This document shows positions 1 through 9,144 of a stretch of DNA of 64,000 nt, in pieces. This DNA is from Candidatus Formimonas warabiya. Its GTDB lineage: Bacteria > Bacillota > Dehalobacteriia > Dehalobacteriales > Dehalobacteriaceae. Below the pieces are notes generated by a model. It saw only the letters and a program-made list of their open reading frames with translations, made no database searches and was not told the origin of the DNA. The position numbers were made by a program, and so were the translations under genes. Location of the stretch: NCBI RefSeq assembly GCF_002777255.1, contig NZ_CP017634.1, positions 3,174,903 through 3,238,902 of the forward strand, written 5' to 3'. How positions within the stretch are numbered: the stretch's first letter is position 1; each line of letters begins with the position of its first letter.

Positions 1-476
1 TCCCGTCCCTCCTGGGGTAAGCCCGTGAGGCCGGTGCGCACCTGATTTTCCACGACGGTGCCCGTCATACCTGCCTCCCGTTGGGCCAATGTTTCACCCA
101 CACAGACAATGGGCCGTAAACCATGGGCAAGAGCGGCCTTTACCTTCCTGTTGACCGCTTCGTCTGTTTCAAAAAAGTACTGTCTCCTCTCGGAGTGCCC
201 AATAATCACATATTGGCACCCTACAGCAGCCAGCATCACAGGCGAAACCTCCCCTGTAAAAGCCCCTTCCTGCTCCCAATGCATGTTTTGTGCGCCTACC
301 TTGATGCCGGTGTCTTGCACGGCAACAACAACGGCGGGCAGGTCTACGAAAGGAGGACAAACCACGATTTCTGCCTGAACATGGCTAATCAAGGATTTCA
401 GGTCATTAATTAAACTTAATGCCTCTCCCGGCGTTTTAAACATTTTCCAATTTCCTGCAATAATGGGTCTGCGCAT
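1..476 (-). CDS. tpiA: Triose-phosphate isomerase, N-terminal part (cut by window edge)
   Basis: Interconverts dihydroxyacetone phosphate and glyceraldehyde 3-phosphate in cytoplasmic glycolysis/gluconeogenesis. The reading frame starts MRRPIIAGNWKMF, the classic TIM N-terminus with the substrate-binding Asn-Lys pair, and continues through the GHSERR motif that carries the catalytic His. The active-site glutamate region (VGETLAQREAG) appears near the window edge, and the stop lies outside the window. The ATG at 476 follows a GGGGGAAG ribosome-binding site. It lies 64 bases downstream of pgk on the same strand, the usual gap-pgk-tpi order. Identification is firm; only the C-terminal third cannot be seen. 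Confidence 0.95.
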   Translation of the reverse strand, partial: MRRPIIAGNWKMFKTPGEALSLINDLKSLISHVQAEIVVCPPFVDLPAVVVAVQDTGIKVGAQNMHWEQEGAFTGEVSPVMLAAVGCQYVIIGHSERRQYFFETDEAVNRKVKAALAHGLRPIVCVGETLAQREAGMTGTVVENQVRTGLTGLPQEGR

Positions 477-540
477 TTTATCTTCCCCCAAATCAGGGAC
501 CAGGGTTCAGGCCTTCGGTAGTCTGAACCCTGTCACCCGC

Positions 541-1725
541 TTATTTGTTTTGCAAGGCGGCAACTCCCGGCAGCTCTTTCCCTTCCAGGAATTCCAGGGA
601 TGCTCCTCCTCCGGTGGAAATATGGGTAATCTTCCCTTCCAGACCCGTTTTATGTACAGCCGCCACCGAGTCTCCCCCGCCTACAATGCTCACGGCCTGG
701 GCCTCAGCCACCGCTTTGACAATCTCTTCGGTGCCTTTGGCGAAAGCTTCCATTTCGAATACGCCCATGGGCCCGTTCCAGATAATGGTCTTTGCCTGCC
801 GGACAATTTTTCCGAAAGCGGCCCGGCTCGCCGGCCCGATATCCAATGCCATCCAATCGGCAGGCACTTGACCCACCCCGACAACCTGGTGCTTGGCGTC
901 GGCAGCCAAGGCCTCTCCGACTACTAAATCCTCCGGCAAAAGGAGCCCTACTCCTTTTTCTTGGGCCTGTTTCATGAGAGAGCGGGCTAAATCCAATTTA
1001 TCCGTTTCCACCAAGGATTTCCCCATCTCTTTTCCCTGGGCGGCAAGAAAGGTATTGGCCATGCCCCCGCCCATGATCAGGACGTTTACTTTGGTGATCA
1101 GATTTTGGATCACACCAATCTTGTCGGATACTTTGGCGCCTCCTAAAATCCCCACAAAGGGCCGCTCAGGATGCTCCAGGGCCCGACCCATGATGCCGAT
1201 TTCGCTCTGCATCAAGAATCCGGCCACTGCCGGCAGATATTGGGCAATCCCGGCCGTGGAGGCATGGGCCCGATGGGCGGTACCAAAAGCGTCGTTCACA
1301 TAAATTTCCGCAAGGGCAGCCAGTTTTTGAGCAAAAGCGGCATCATTTTCTTCTTCTTCCTTATGAAAGCGCAGGTTTTCCAGCAGAAGCACATCTCCCG
1401 GCCTCATGGTTTCGATCATTCCCTCTGGTTCCGCCCCAATACAATCTTTGGCATACAAGACATCCGGTCCGATCAGCTCTTTCAATTTTGCCGCCACAGG
1501 AGCCATGGTGTATTTTTCATTCACTTTTCCTTTGGGCCGTCCCAAATGAGACATGAGAATCACTACAGCCCCTTTCTCCCGTAAATAGCTAATTGTCGGT
1601 AAAGCCGCCGTGATTCTGGTCTCATCCGTAATCTTTCCCTGATCATCAACAGGGACATTAAAGTCCACCCGGACAATCACTTTTTTTCCTTTGACATCAA
1701 TATCCTGAATGGTTTTCTTGTTCAT
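541..1725 (-). CDS. pgk: Phosphoglycerate kinase
   Basis: Transfers the acyl phosphate of 1,3-bisphosphoglycerate to ADP. The 394-residue product has the normal bacterial length. It opens with the [10 protein letters not shown] substrate-binding segment, contains the SHLGRPKG motif near residue 60, GGAKVSDK near residue 200, and the C-terminal nucleotide-binding loop [11 protein letters not shown]. The ATG at 1725 is preceded by an AGGGGG ribosome-binding site. It lies between gap and tpiA. A 390-base spacer with three hairpins separates it from gap, so a leader-controlled or separate transcript is possible. Confidence 0.97.
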   Translation of the reverse strand: MNKKTIQDIDVKGKKVIVRVDFNVPVDDQGKITDETRITAALPTISYLREKGAVVILMSHLGRPKGKVNEKYTMAPVAAKLKELIGPDVLYAKDCIGAEPEGMIETMRPGDVLLLENLRFHKEEEENDAAFAQKLAALAEIYVNDAFGTAHRAHASTAGIAQYLPAVAGFLMQSEIGIMGRALEHPERPFVGILGGAKVSDKIGVIQNLITKVNVLIMGGGMANTFLAAQGKEMGKSLVETDKLDLARSLMKQAQEKGVGLLLPEDLVVGEALAADAKHQVVGVGQVPADWMALDIGPASRAAFGKIVRQAKTIIWNGPMGVFEMEAFAKGTEEIVKAVAEAQAVSIVGGGDSVAAVHKTGLEGKITHISTGGGASLEFLEGKELPGVAALQNK

Positions 1726-1756
1726 TTCACAAACCCCCTATTGGAGCAAATACTTC

Positions 1757-1936
1757 ATTCAGATGGAGGTCCTTTTAGTCCATCTGAATTCTGACGCAAG
1801 TTCTTAACTTGCTAAGTGATTTTCTTAGCAAGTTTTAGAACTGCTAATACAGAGTGAGAACTGCAGATGCATGACTTAATTGGCGTTGGACCCCCGCCAT
1901 TAGAATATCCCCAATCAATGGGGAGGCTTACGCCAA
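1757..1936 (-). promoter_or_regulatory. Structured pgk leader with three consecutive hairpins
   Basis: Read toward pgk, this spacer holds three inverted repeats. The first is a closed element with outer stem 1880-1886/1930-1936 (TTGGCGT/ACGCCAA) enclosing a smaller hairpin at 1908-1913/1919-1924. The second is a perfect 11-base stem at 1806-1816/1824-1834 (AACTTGCTAAG). The third is a perfect 11-base stem at 1757-1767/1779-1789 (ATTCAGATGGA). None is followed by a clear U-run, so these are not ordinary terminators. It could be a leader RNA, an mRNA-stability element or the remains of a small mobile repeat. I do not recognise a known riboswitch class. Confidence 0.45.
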
Positions 1937-1957
1937 GTTAGTCAGGTGAAAAACGAA

Positions 1958-2082
1958 TTGACAATTGGGGTGCCAATGTCAATGTCTCAAAAACATCCCC
2001 TTTGATATGCGTCCCATGCTGTTTTTTTCTCCATCGTCAACCTGTCCCCTTATTTTGGAGTTGTCCATCATTACTATTTTAT
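1958..2082. repeat. Degenerate palindromic, REP-like sequence downstream of gap
   Basis: The rest of the gap-pgk spacer has no gene I can support. It holds an imperfect palindrome at 1958-1968/1973-1982 (TTGACAATTGG facing CCAATGTCAA). On the minus strand it also has two similar GGGGA-led motifs about 40 bases apart (GGGGACAGGTTGAC and GGGGATGTTTTTGAG). Such motifs resemble REP/RAYT-type dispersed repeats in Firmicutes, but that is an inference from pattern only. No second copy was seen in the window. Confidence 0.25.
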
Positions 2083-2115
2083 TCCGGTCAGCTGACAATG
2101 GTTCATTTTCTATTT

Positions 2116-3132
<1,017 letters not shown>

Positions 3133-3277
3133 TTATTAATTTGGGGAATCCCCAGGAATTAGATATGCTAAATTCTAGGATAAATTTGGCAGCCCCAACT
3201 TAGCATTCCACAAAAATTTTAAAAATCCTTCTCCCCGTTATTATTATTCTTCCTTTTAAGACCTATACATAAAAAAG

Positions 3278-3296
3278 ATCGCATGGAGGCGGCGAT
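3278..3296 (-). terminator. Weak bidirectional terminator after the hydantoinase gene
   Basis: A short GC stem (ATCGC/GCGAT, loop of nine) is flanked by A-runs on one side and T-runs on the other, so it could stop transcription from either strand. It sits between the hydantoinase stop at 3339 and the gap start, and would end the 10.7-3.3 kb minus-strand operon. Confidence 0.5.
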
Positions 3297-3338
3297 TTTT
3301 TTTCATAAAACATCATTTATAATATTGCCCTTCCTGGC

Positions 3339-4700
3339 TCATATACGGCCGGGCACAAATTTGCCATACCCTTTTGCCCCACAAAATTGTTCCCCGCGAT
3401 AAATCACCTTTCCTCTCAGGACGGTTATTTCCGGGCACCCTTTTACGTGCATATCTTTAAAGGGGGAATAACCGGCTTTGGAATGGAGCCGGTGATAAGA
3501 GAGTTCCACTTCTTTTTGGGGATCAAACACCACGATATCCCCATCACTCCCGGTCCGGATCACTCCTTTTTGGGGATACAGGCCGAACAGTCTGGCCGGA
3601 TTGGTGCTTAACAGTTCTACCAGCCTTGTCATGGTGATCTGGCCGGGAGCAACCCCGTAAGCGTACATGACAGGAAGCAATGTCTCCACGCCGGGAATTC
3701 CCGACAAGGTCTCGAAAAAGGTGCGGGACCTTCCTTTTTGCTCCTTGGAAAAAGCGCAGTGATCGGAAGCGACGACGGAAAAGACCCCTTCTTTCAGGGC
3801 AGACCATAAAAAAGGCTGTTTTTCTTTTTCCCTTAGCGGCGGGCACATGATATACCATTGGGGGTCGGCGCCTGCATAAACTTCATCCCCTAAAACCAGA
3901 TAATGGGGACAGGTTTCCCCCAGAATTTGCTTCCCCTCTTTTTGGGCCTGCCCAATCAGTTGGGCTGCTTCACAGGTAGAGATGTGCACAAAATAGACCC
4001 GGGAACCTGTTTCCCCGGCGAGAGCGATGATTTTCTTTACTGCTGCTGCTTCCGATTCCACCGGCCTGCTTTTGCCATGATAGGCTGGTTGCAGATGCCC
4101 CTCCCGGGTCAGCTCTTTTTTTGCTGCCTGAATGATATCGTCCTCTTCCGCATGGACCGTTACCAGAACGCCTCTCTTTTTACTCCAGGCCAGTAATTTG
4201 GCGACATCTTCATAGGGCAGGCGGGAAGAATCATAGGTCGTAAACACCTTAAAACTGGCAAGGCCGGAATCAATGACCTGCTCCCAGGACTCAAAAAGCT
4301 TTTCTTCCCAACGGTTGACCACATAATGGAGCCCGTAATCAATGCAAATCGCCCCGTCCGCTTCTTTTTTCCGGGCAGCCACTGCCTCCAGAGGCCCCTG
4401 GTCATTTTCCGGTTCTACATAGTCAATCACAGTGGTAACTCCCCCGCAGGCCGCGGCAACGCTGCCGCTGTAAAAATCATCGATGGTGCGCTCGGAAGGT
4501 CCGCAGGGCATATGGAAATGGACATGGGCATCAATGATGCCGGGCAGGATATATTTTCCCGCGCAATCGATTACTTCCGTATCCAGGCCCGGTTTTAGTC
4601 CCGCACCGATTTGGACAATCTTTTCATCTTGCAGGAGCAAATCGGCTTCCCTGACGCCGTTCTCTGCGGCAATGCTGCCGTTTTTCAGCAAAATGGCCAT
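3339..4700 (-). CDS. hydA: Hydantoinase/dihydropyrimidinase-type amidohydrolase
   Basis: Opens five- or six-membered cyclic diamides (hydantoin, dihydropyrimidine or allantoin type) in the cytoplasm. The 453-residue metal-dependent hydrolase shows the HVHFH metal motif at residues 59-63. Lys151, in SFKVFTTY, is the lysine expected to be carboxylated to bridge two metals. Further His ligands are in VHAEE and VHIST, and DHCAF carries the catalytic Asp. I chose the ATG at 4700 because GGGAGGAG lies just upstream; an ATG at 4715 overlaps that site and has none of its own. It follows an M20 hydrolase by 80 bases and ends the operon. Substrate is not readable from sequence; purine-derived hydantoins fit the context. 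Confidence 0.88.
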   Translation of the reverse strand: MAILLKNGSIAAENGVREADLLLQDEKIVQIGAGLKPGLDTEVIDCAGKYILPGIIDAHVHFHMPCGPSERTIDDFYSGSVAAACGGVTTVIDYVEPENDQGPLEAVAARKKEADGAICIDYGLHYVVNRWEEKLFESWEQVIDSGLASFKVFTTYDSSRLPYEDVAKLLAWSKKRGVLVTVHAEEDDIIQAAKKELTREGHLQPAYHGKSRPVESEAAAVKKIIALAGETGSRVYFVHISTCEAAQLIGQAQKEGKQILGETCPHYLVLGDEVYAGADPQWYIMCPPLREKEKQPFLWSALKEGVFSVVASDHCAFSKEQKGRSRTFFETLSGIPGVETLLPVMYAYGVAPGQITMTRLVELLSTNPARLFGLYPQKGVIRTGSDGDIVVFDPQKEVELSYHRLHSKAGYSPFKDMHVKGCPEITVLRGKVIYRGEQFCGAKGYGKFVPGRI

Positions 4701-4780
4701 GGGCTCTCCTCCCATCCGTACCTCTCTTTGATCCTCTCCAGCCAGGCAAAGCTTTATTTTTTCCCCTTCAGAGACCTAAA

Positions 4781-5977
4781 TTATTTTAATAATTCCTTGG
4801 CTAAATAGAAGAAGCCTAAAGAAGCCTTCTCTAATTCCTCTATATTAATATATTCATCGACCACATGGGCTTGATCCTCCCGGGAAGGTCCAAATCCCAC
4901 CGTGGGTATTTTCCAAATACCGGCGCTGCAGCTGCCGTTGGTGCAAAAAGAATAGCTTGTGATTTCCGGTGTGCCACCCAAATTTTCCAGTGCTTTCACG
5001 GATTTTTCCACGATCTCGCTGTGCCGGTCCATGAGCCAGGCAGGAAAGAATCTTTCTCCTTCCAGGATTTCACCGGTGTAGGTTTGGTGCCTGCCATAGG
5101 CACAACTTACTGCCCCTTTAAAAGCAGGGTCTTCCTGCCCCATTTGCGCCATCAAATTCCTCATCTGCCCCAACACGTCCTCTTTCTTTTCGCCTATTAA
5201 AAGCCGCCGGTCAAAGGTTGCTTTACATAGACCGGGTACCACGGATGTCCCGGGATAGGGGGATGAAATAATATCCGTCAGTTCCATGATGGCTTCCCCT
5301 AAAAAATCATGGACGGGAAGCTTGATTTCCCGGATCCGGTTGATCAGCTGCATCATGGCATACACCGCATTATAGCCCTTTTGGGGATTTGCCGAATGGG
5401 CATTTCTCCCTTCTGTGGTGACGACCAGTTCCGCCCGGCCCCTTTGCCCTATTTTTAGCTTCAGTTCCGAGGCCTCCCCGATCACCACAAAATCCGGATT
5501 TACCTGCTCCAAAACCCGGGCCAGGGATCCGCCTTCCAAAGTTTCCTCAAAGACGGTTCCGGAAATAAACAGGTCCCCCTGCAAGGAATCTTTTTCCTGG
5601 ATCAGTTCTTTTCCCGCATAAACCATGGCCGCCATGGCCCCTTTCATGTCGGACGCTCCCCGGCCGTAAATGCGCCCCTGGTGCATCTCCCCGCCGAAAG
5701 GCGAGTAGGACCACAAACCGGGCGCAGAAACTTCCACGGTATCGATATGGCCGTCCCATAACAGTTTTTTGGGACCGTGACCTTTGATGCGGCCGATCAC
5801 GTTTCCCCATTGATCAATCCACGCTTCATCATAGTCCAAATGAAGCATTTCCTGCCGGATCCGTTGCGCCACCCCTTCCTCATTTCCGGACAGACTGGGA
5901 ATCTGAATTAATTCCCGGCAAAAGCTGATTAAGGCGGAGTTTTCCTTTGGCAGCATCAAGACCACCTTCTCCTTCAT
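4781..5977 (-). CDS. M20-family metallohydrolase (YgeY/ArgE type)
   Basis: Zinc-dependent amidohydrolase/deacylase of the M20 peptidase family, 398 residues. Visible motifs are WDGHIDTVE (first metal His and catalytic Asp), GRGASDMKG (bridging Asp), the acidic pair in TVFEETLEG and a dimerisation domain from about residue 180. It resembles YgeY, also encoded at 19.5-20.7 kb. Start 5977 has AGGAG nine bases upstream; a longer frame to 6028 would overlap the gene before it. Sitting directly before hydA, it probably hydrolyses the N-carbamoyl or related ring-opened product. The exact substrate is inferred from context only. Confidence 0.82.
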   Translation of the reverse strand: MKEKVVLMLPKENSALISFCRELIQIPSLSGNEEGVAQRIRQEMLHLDYDEAWIDQWGNVIGRIKGHGPKKLLWDGHIDTVEVSAPGLWSYSPFGGEMHQGRIYGRGASDMKGAMAAMVYAGKELIQEKDSLQGDLFISGTVFEETLEGGSLARVLEQVNPDFVVIGEASELKLKIGQRGRAELVVTTEGRNAHSANPQKGYNAVYAMMQLINRIREIKLPVHDFLGEAIMELTDIISSPYPGTSVVPGLCKATFDRRLLIGEKKEDVLGQMRNLMAQMGQEDPAFKGAVSCAYGRHQTYTGEILEGERFFPAWLMDRHSEIVEKSVKALENLGGTPEITSYSFCTNGSCSAGIWKIPTVGFGPSREDQAHVVDEYINIEELEKASLGFFYLAKELLK

Positions 5978-6009
5978 CCTTGTTATCTCCTGTGATGGAT
6001 CGCCATCAT

Positions 6010-6984
6010 CTAAAGGAGGCTGCAGCACAGGGGGCTGAAAGAAGCCTCCAGGCCTAGTGCTCCGGCAAGCTTTACCGTTTCTTCCGTGGGATAGGCCATG
6101 CCGTTTACCCCGGCGCGCAACGCCAAGTGCTCTATCTCTTTTTTCTTTTTGCCCGCAGGCCGGGCACAGCCCAGCATCACCTTTGACTGGGGGTTGAGAA
6201 TGCGGGCCAGGGCAATCACCTGGGCCACTTCTTCCGGCAGGGGCCCTTTTACCTGGGCCATGGGTGTCCCCGGCAAAGGATTAAACACTACAATCACCAG
6301 GATAGGCGGGTTTATTTGGGCAATCTGGTAGAGGGCTTCATATTCTCCCCGGATCTCCCCATAGTGGAGTCCTGCTACAAGATGAGGGACGGCGTAGAGC
6401 CCCATGGCATGCAGCAGCCGCAAAGACTCTCCATAATCATCGGGGTTTCGGTCCAGATGATACACATCCCGAATGGTTTTCCCATCACCGATCACGTCCA
6501 CCAATACCTGATCCACCTGACATCTGTGCAGCATCCGGGCCGTTTCCGGGCTGACCAGGCCGGTGTGGACAATGATTTTGAGACCCGTTTTCTTCAGTCC
6601 GGCAATTCCTTCTTCCCAGCCTAACAAGGGCACCTCCCCCTGGGCATCGGCGCCCCCGCTTAGTAAAATCCCCGCACAGCCGGCGGCCCGCAGTCTTTCG
6701 CCCCGTTCCATTAAATCGCGAGAGTTTTTCACCGCAGCCATGCTCTCCAATAATTTGCCTTTACAATGCTCACAACCCAATGCGCAGGATGACCCCGTAA
6801 GGGAGATGGCGGCAAAGGCATGGGGACTATTTTGATAGCCGTCAATTTCGTAATGTTTGGCACTGGGGGCGGCGAAGGAAATGGAGGAAAAATGATGCTG
6901 CCGTCTGATTGCCCAGGCTTGGGCGAGCAGTTCTTCAAAAGGGGTTTGCAGCAGGGAAAAAATCCTTTCCCGGGTGATTTCCAT
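6010..6984 (-). CDS. Radical-SAM protein, LipS1/LipS2-type lipoyl synthase subunit
   Basis: A 324-residue radical-SAM enzyme with the cluster motif CALGCEHC (CX3CX2C) after SLTGSS, followed by a TIM-barrel pattern and a glycine-rich ILLSGGADAQGE strand. It is biotin-synthase-like in size. It is next to a second radical-SAM gene, an FAD oxidoreductase and a lipoate ligase. That combination matches the LipS1/LipS2 two-protein lipoyl synthase known from Thermococcus and some bacteria, which inserts two sulfurs into octanoyl or lipoyl-precursor chains. The ATG at 6984 has GAGG eight bases upstream, and the gene follows its neighbour by five bases. Assignment to LipS1 or LipS2 specifically is not made; the function is inferred from family and context. 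Confidence 0.72.
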   Translation of the reverse strand: MEITRERIFSLLQTPFEELLAQAWAIRRQHHFSSISFAAPSAKHYEIDGYQNSPHAFAAISLTGSSCALGCEHCKGKLLESMAAVKNSRDLMERGERLRAAGCAGILLSGGADAQGEVPLLGWEEGIAGLKKTGLKIIVHTGLVSPETARMLHRCQVDQVLVDVIGDGKTIRDVYHLDRNPDDYGESLRLLHAMGLYAVPHLVAGLHYGEIRGEYEALYQIAQINPPILVIVVFNPLPGTPMAQVKGPLPEEVAQVIALARILNPQSKVMLGCARPAGKKKKEIEHLALRAGVNGMAYPTEETVKLAGALGLEASFSPLCCSLL

Positions 6985-6989
6985 CTCTC

Positions 6990-8054
6990 TCACACCTCTA
7001 TTCCGTCCCAGAGTTGGTCCTCAATCATTTTCAGGTCATGGGCATCGGGATCAAAGGGGAAATTCCGCATGGGCTGGGAAGGCCGTTCATTGCCGTAAGG
7101 ACGGTTGCACGCCACCGTACCGTCTTTTCCCGGACAACCGGAAGTGATAAAGGCCCGGCCATCTTTCAGACAGCCCGTGATATCCCGGCCAAAATCAATA
7201 ATTTGGCCTTTGTCATTAAATTTCATCTCTCTGATGTTCCCTAATTTTTCATTGATCAGGTGACGGGCCAGCTGCATGCGCCGGTAATGTCCCAAGTCAG
7301 GCTGAGGCCAGCTTTCCATTTTGCTTCCCGGCTCCGGGTAGAAGCTGAAAAGATGGGTCCCGGCGCCCAGATCATCGGCCTTTTGGATGGTGGAGACCAT
7401 TTCGTATTCCGTCTCACCCAACCCCACTACCAGGTGTACGCCCGCTTGGTACCGGCCGAAAACCTGAATTGCCTGCTCCAATGTGTTCCAGTAATTTACC
7501 CAGGAATGGGGCCCCCCCACACCCTTGCCCCGGTATTTTTCAAAGAGCGCTTCGGTAGCGCAGTCAATGGCAATGCCGCACCGGTCCGCGCCGGCTTCTT
7601 TGATGCGGAGCAGGTCATTTTCCTTGAGCACGGTGGGTGAAACTAAGGCACTAATGGATAAACCGGTTTCCTTTTTTAAAAGCCGGATCATGGAGATGGT
7701 ATCTTCCCCGGCTTTGCCATGGGTAACCATCCCTACGCAGACCCGGTTTAAACCGTGTTTTTTGGTTTTGACCGCCTCAATGATGTCTGCCAGTGCATAG
7801 ACCGGCCAAGAAACCCGAATGAAGGTTTTTCCCCGGCCGGTCAGGTCCCTGTTGCCGGCCAGGCCGCAGTAGCTGCATTTGGCCCCGCATTTTTGATCAT
7901 AGGTGACGAGCAGATTGAGACATTTTAAAACCACATCCCGGTAAAAGAGCCCTTCTTGAAAACCCAGGGTCAAGCTGGATGCCAAACTGGTCTGGGCATA
8001 ATCAGGACTTTGCCGGGACACCTTTTCTGCCTTCTGCACCGCGAAATCAGACAT
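6990..8054 (-). CDS. Radical-SAM protein, LipS1/LipS2-type lipoyl synthase subunit
   Basis: A 354-residue radical-SAM protein of the BioB-like group. The iron-sulfur cluster motif is CGAKCSYC near residue 70, followed by GLAGNRDLTGRG and a barrel ending in a Cys-containing tail (ITSGCPGKDG, CNRPYGNE). Extra cysteines near the C-terminus would suit an auxiliary sulfur-donating cluster, as expected for sulfur-inserting enzymes, but ligation cannot be shown here. ATG at 8054 follows GGGGGAAGGGAG and overlaps the FAD-oxidoreductase stop by eight bases, so translation is probably coupled. Together with the preceding and following genes it forms a lipoate-assembly set. Confidence 0.74.
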   Translation of the reverse strand: MSDFAVQKAEKVSRQSPDYAQTSLASSLTLGFQEGLFYRDVVLKCLNLLVTYDQKCGAKCSYCGLAGNRDLTGRGKTFIRVSWPVYALADIIEAVKTKKHGLNRVCVGMVTHGKAGEDTISMIRLLKKETGLSISALVSPTVLKENDLLRIKEAGADRCGIAIDCATEALFEKYRGKGVGGPHSWVNYWNTLEQAIQVFGRYQAGVHLVVGLGETEYEMVSTIQKADDLGAGTHLFSFYPEPGSKMESWPQPDLGHYRRMQLARHLINEKLGNIREMKFNDKGQIIDFGRDITGCLKDGRAFITSGCPGKDGTVACNRPYGNERPSQPMRNFPFDPDAHDLKMIEDQLWDGIEV

Positions 8055-9144
8055 TGCTCCCTTCCCCCTTTGCTCGATTTCCGTACTCTTTAAAAGCAAT
8101 CCAGGTCCTTCGGATTACCTGCGCCAACCGCTCCGGATCAGGATGCCAGTTTTTTTCTTGAAACTGCCTGTTCATAAGGGCTAAATCCAAGCTGTTTCCT
8201 AAATAGGCCCTTACTTCCTCTTCGTATTTCCTTAAGCCGGAAAGATCACCCCGGTCCAATACCTCCGGAGTGATGCGGGCGGCAATAGTTCCACTGATTA
8301 CAGCATGGGCGATGCCCGCTCCCGTCATGGGGTGGGTAGCCCCGGCAGCATCCCCGATTAATAATAGATGGTCTTGCACCAGTCTGGGGCAGAAACCGCC
8401 AATGGGAATGGTCCCGGCCGTAGAGCCTAAAACTACCGGCTTTTCTATGCCAAGCAAAGGAAAAATCCTTTCTTTTGCCTGTTTAAAAGCACTGTTTTCC
8501 TCCTCAATAACCATGCCGAAGCCAACATTCGCTGTTTTGCCTTTGGGGAACAGCCACCCGTAGCCCCCATAAAAATCCGGATGGAAAAATACTTTTGTAT
8601 CAGGTTGGGGCTGGGACAATACAATTTCCCCCTGCCAGGCACGGGCAGTTTTCGGCGCAGCAATCCCCATTTTCTCCCGCACCAGCGATTTGGGCCCATC
8701 CGCCCCGATTATTATTTTTGCCTTCAGTGCGGAAAGCCCCTCTGGTCCCCGCACCCTAATTTCTTGTCCCGTCACATCCGTTACTCTGGTCTGCATCAGC
8801 AGTGCAGCACCTGCCCCGACAGCTTCCGTGACAAGATATTTGTCGAAAAGGGCCCGGTGCAGGACAAAACCGGGCGCAGCCGTCCGTGTTTTGCTTCCAT
8901 CGGGTAAAACCGTTTCCAGATGACTGATTTTTTGAGCAATGGTCTCAGGAGGTATGGCACAAAAATTTGTCAATAAGGCAGGCACAAACTCGGCACACTG
9001 GACGGGGATGCCCACGCAGGTACGCTTTTCTATCATCACCACCCGGATACCCCGGTCTGCCAAAATTTTCGCTGCCGTGGCCCCGGCAGGACCTGCCCCC
9101 ACAATAGCCACATCGAAATCAAATTTTCCCCTGGGTCCGTTCAT
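8047..9144 (-). CDS. FAD-dependent oxidoreductase, geranylgeranyl-reductase family (LipT-like)
   Basis: Flavoprotein of 365 residues. The N-terminal FAD motif is DVAIVGAGPAGATAA, followed by EKR at the ribose-binding end of the second strand. A central GADGPKS motif and C-terminal LLIGDAAGATHPMTGAGI are typical of the geranylgeranyl reductase/p-hydroxybenzoate hydroxylase fold. Families of this kind (LipT) accompany LipS1/LipS2 genes in sulfur-oxidiser lipoate clusters. The ATG at 9144 overlaps the ligase stop as ATGA with GGAGGAG eight bases upstream. A role in adjusting the redox state of lipoate or the synthase is an inference. A lipid reductase is the alternative, but no isoprenoid gene is nearby. 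Confidence 0.7.
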   Translation of the reverse strand: MNGPRGKFDFDVAIVGAGPAGATAAKILADRGIRVVMIEKRTCVGIPVQCAEFVPALLTNFCAIPPETIAQKISHLETVLPDGSKTRTAAPGFVLHRALFDKYLVTEAVGAGAALLMQTRVTDVTGQEIRVRGPEGLSALKAKIIIGADGPKSLVREKMGIAAPKTARAWQGEIVLSQPQPDTKVFFHPDFYGGYGWLFPKGKTANVGFGMVIEEENSAFKQAKERIFPLLGIEKPVVLGSTAGTIPIGGFCPRLVQDHLLLIGDAAGATHPMTGAGIAHAVISGTIAARITPEVLDRGDLSGLRKYEEEVRAYLGNSLDLALMNRQFQEKNWHPDPERLAQVIRRTWIAFKEYGNRAKGEGSNV

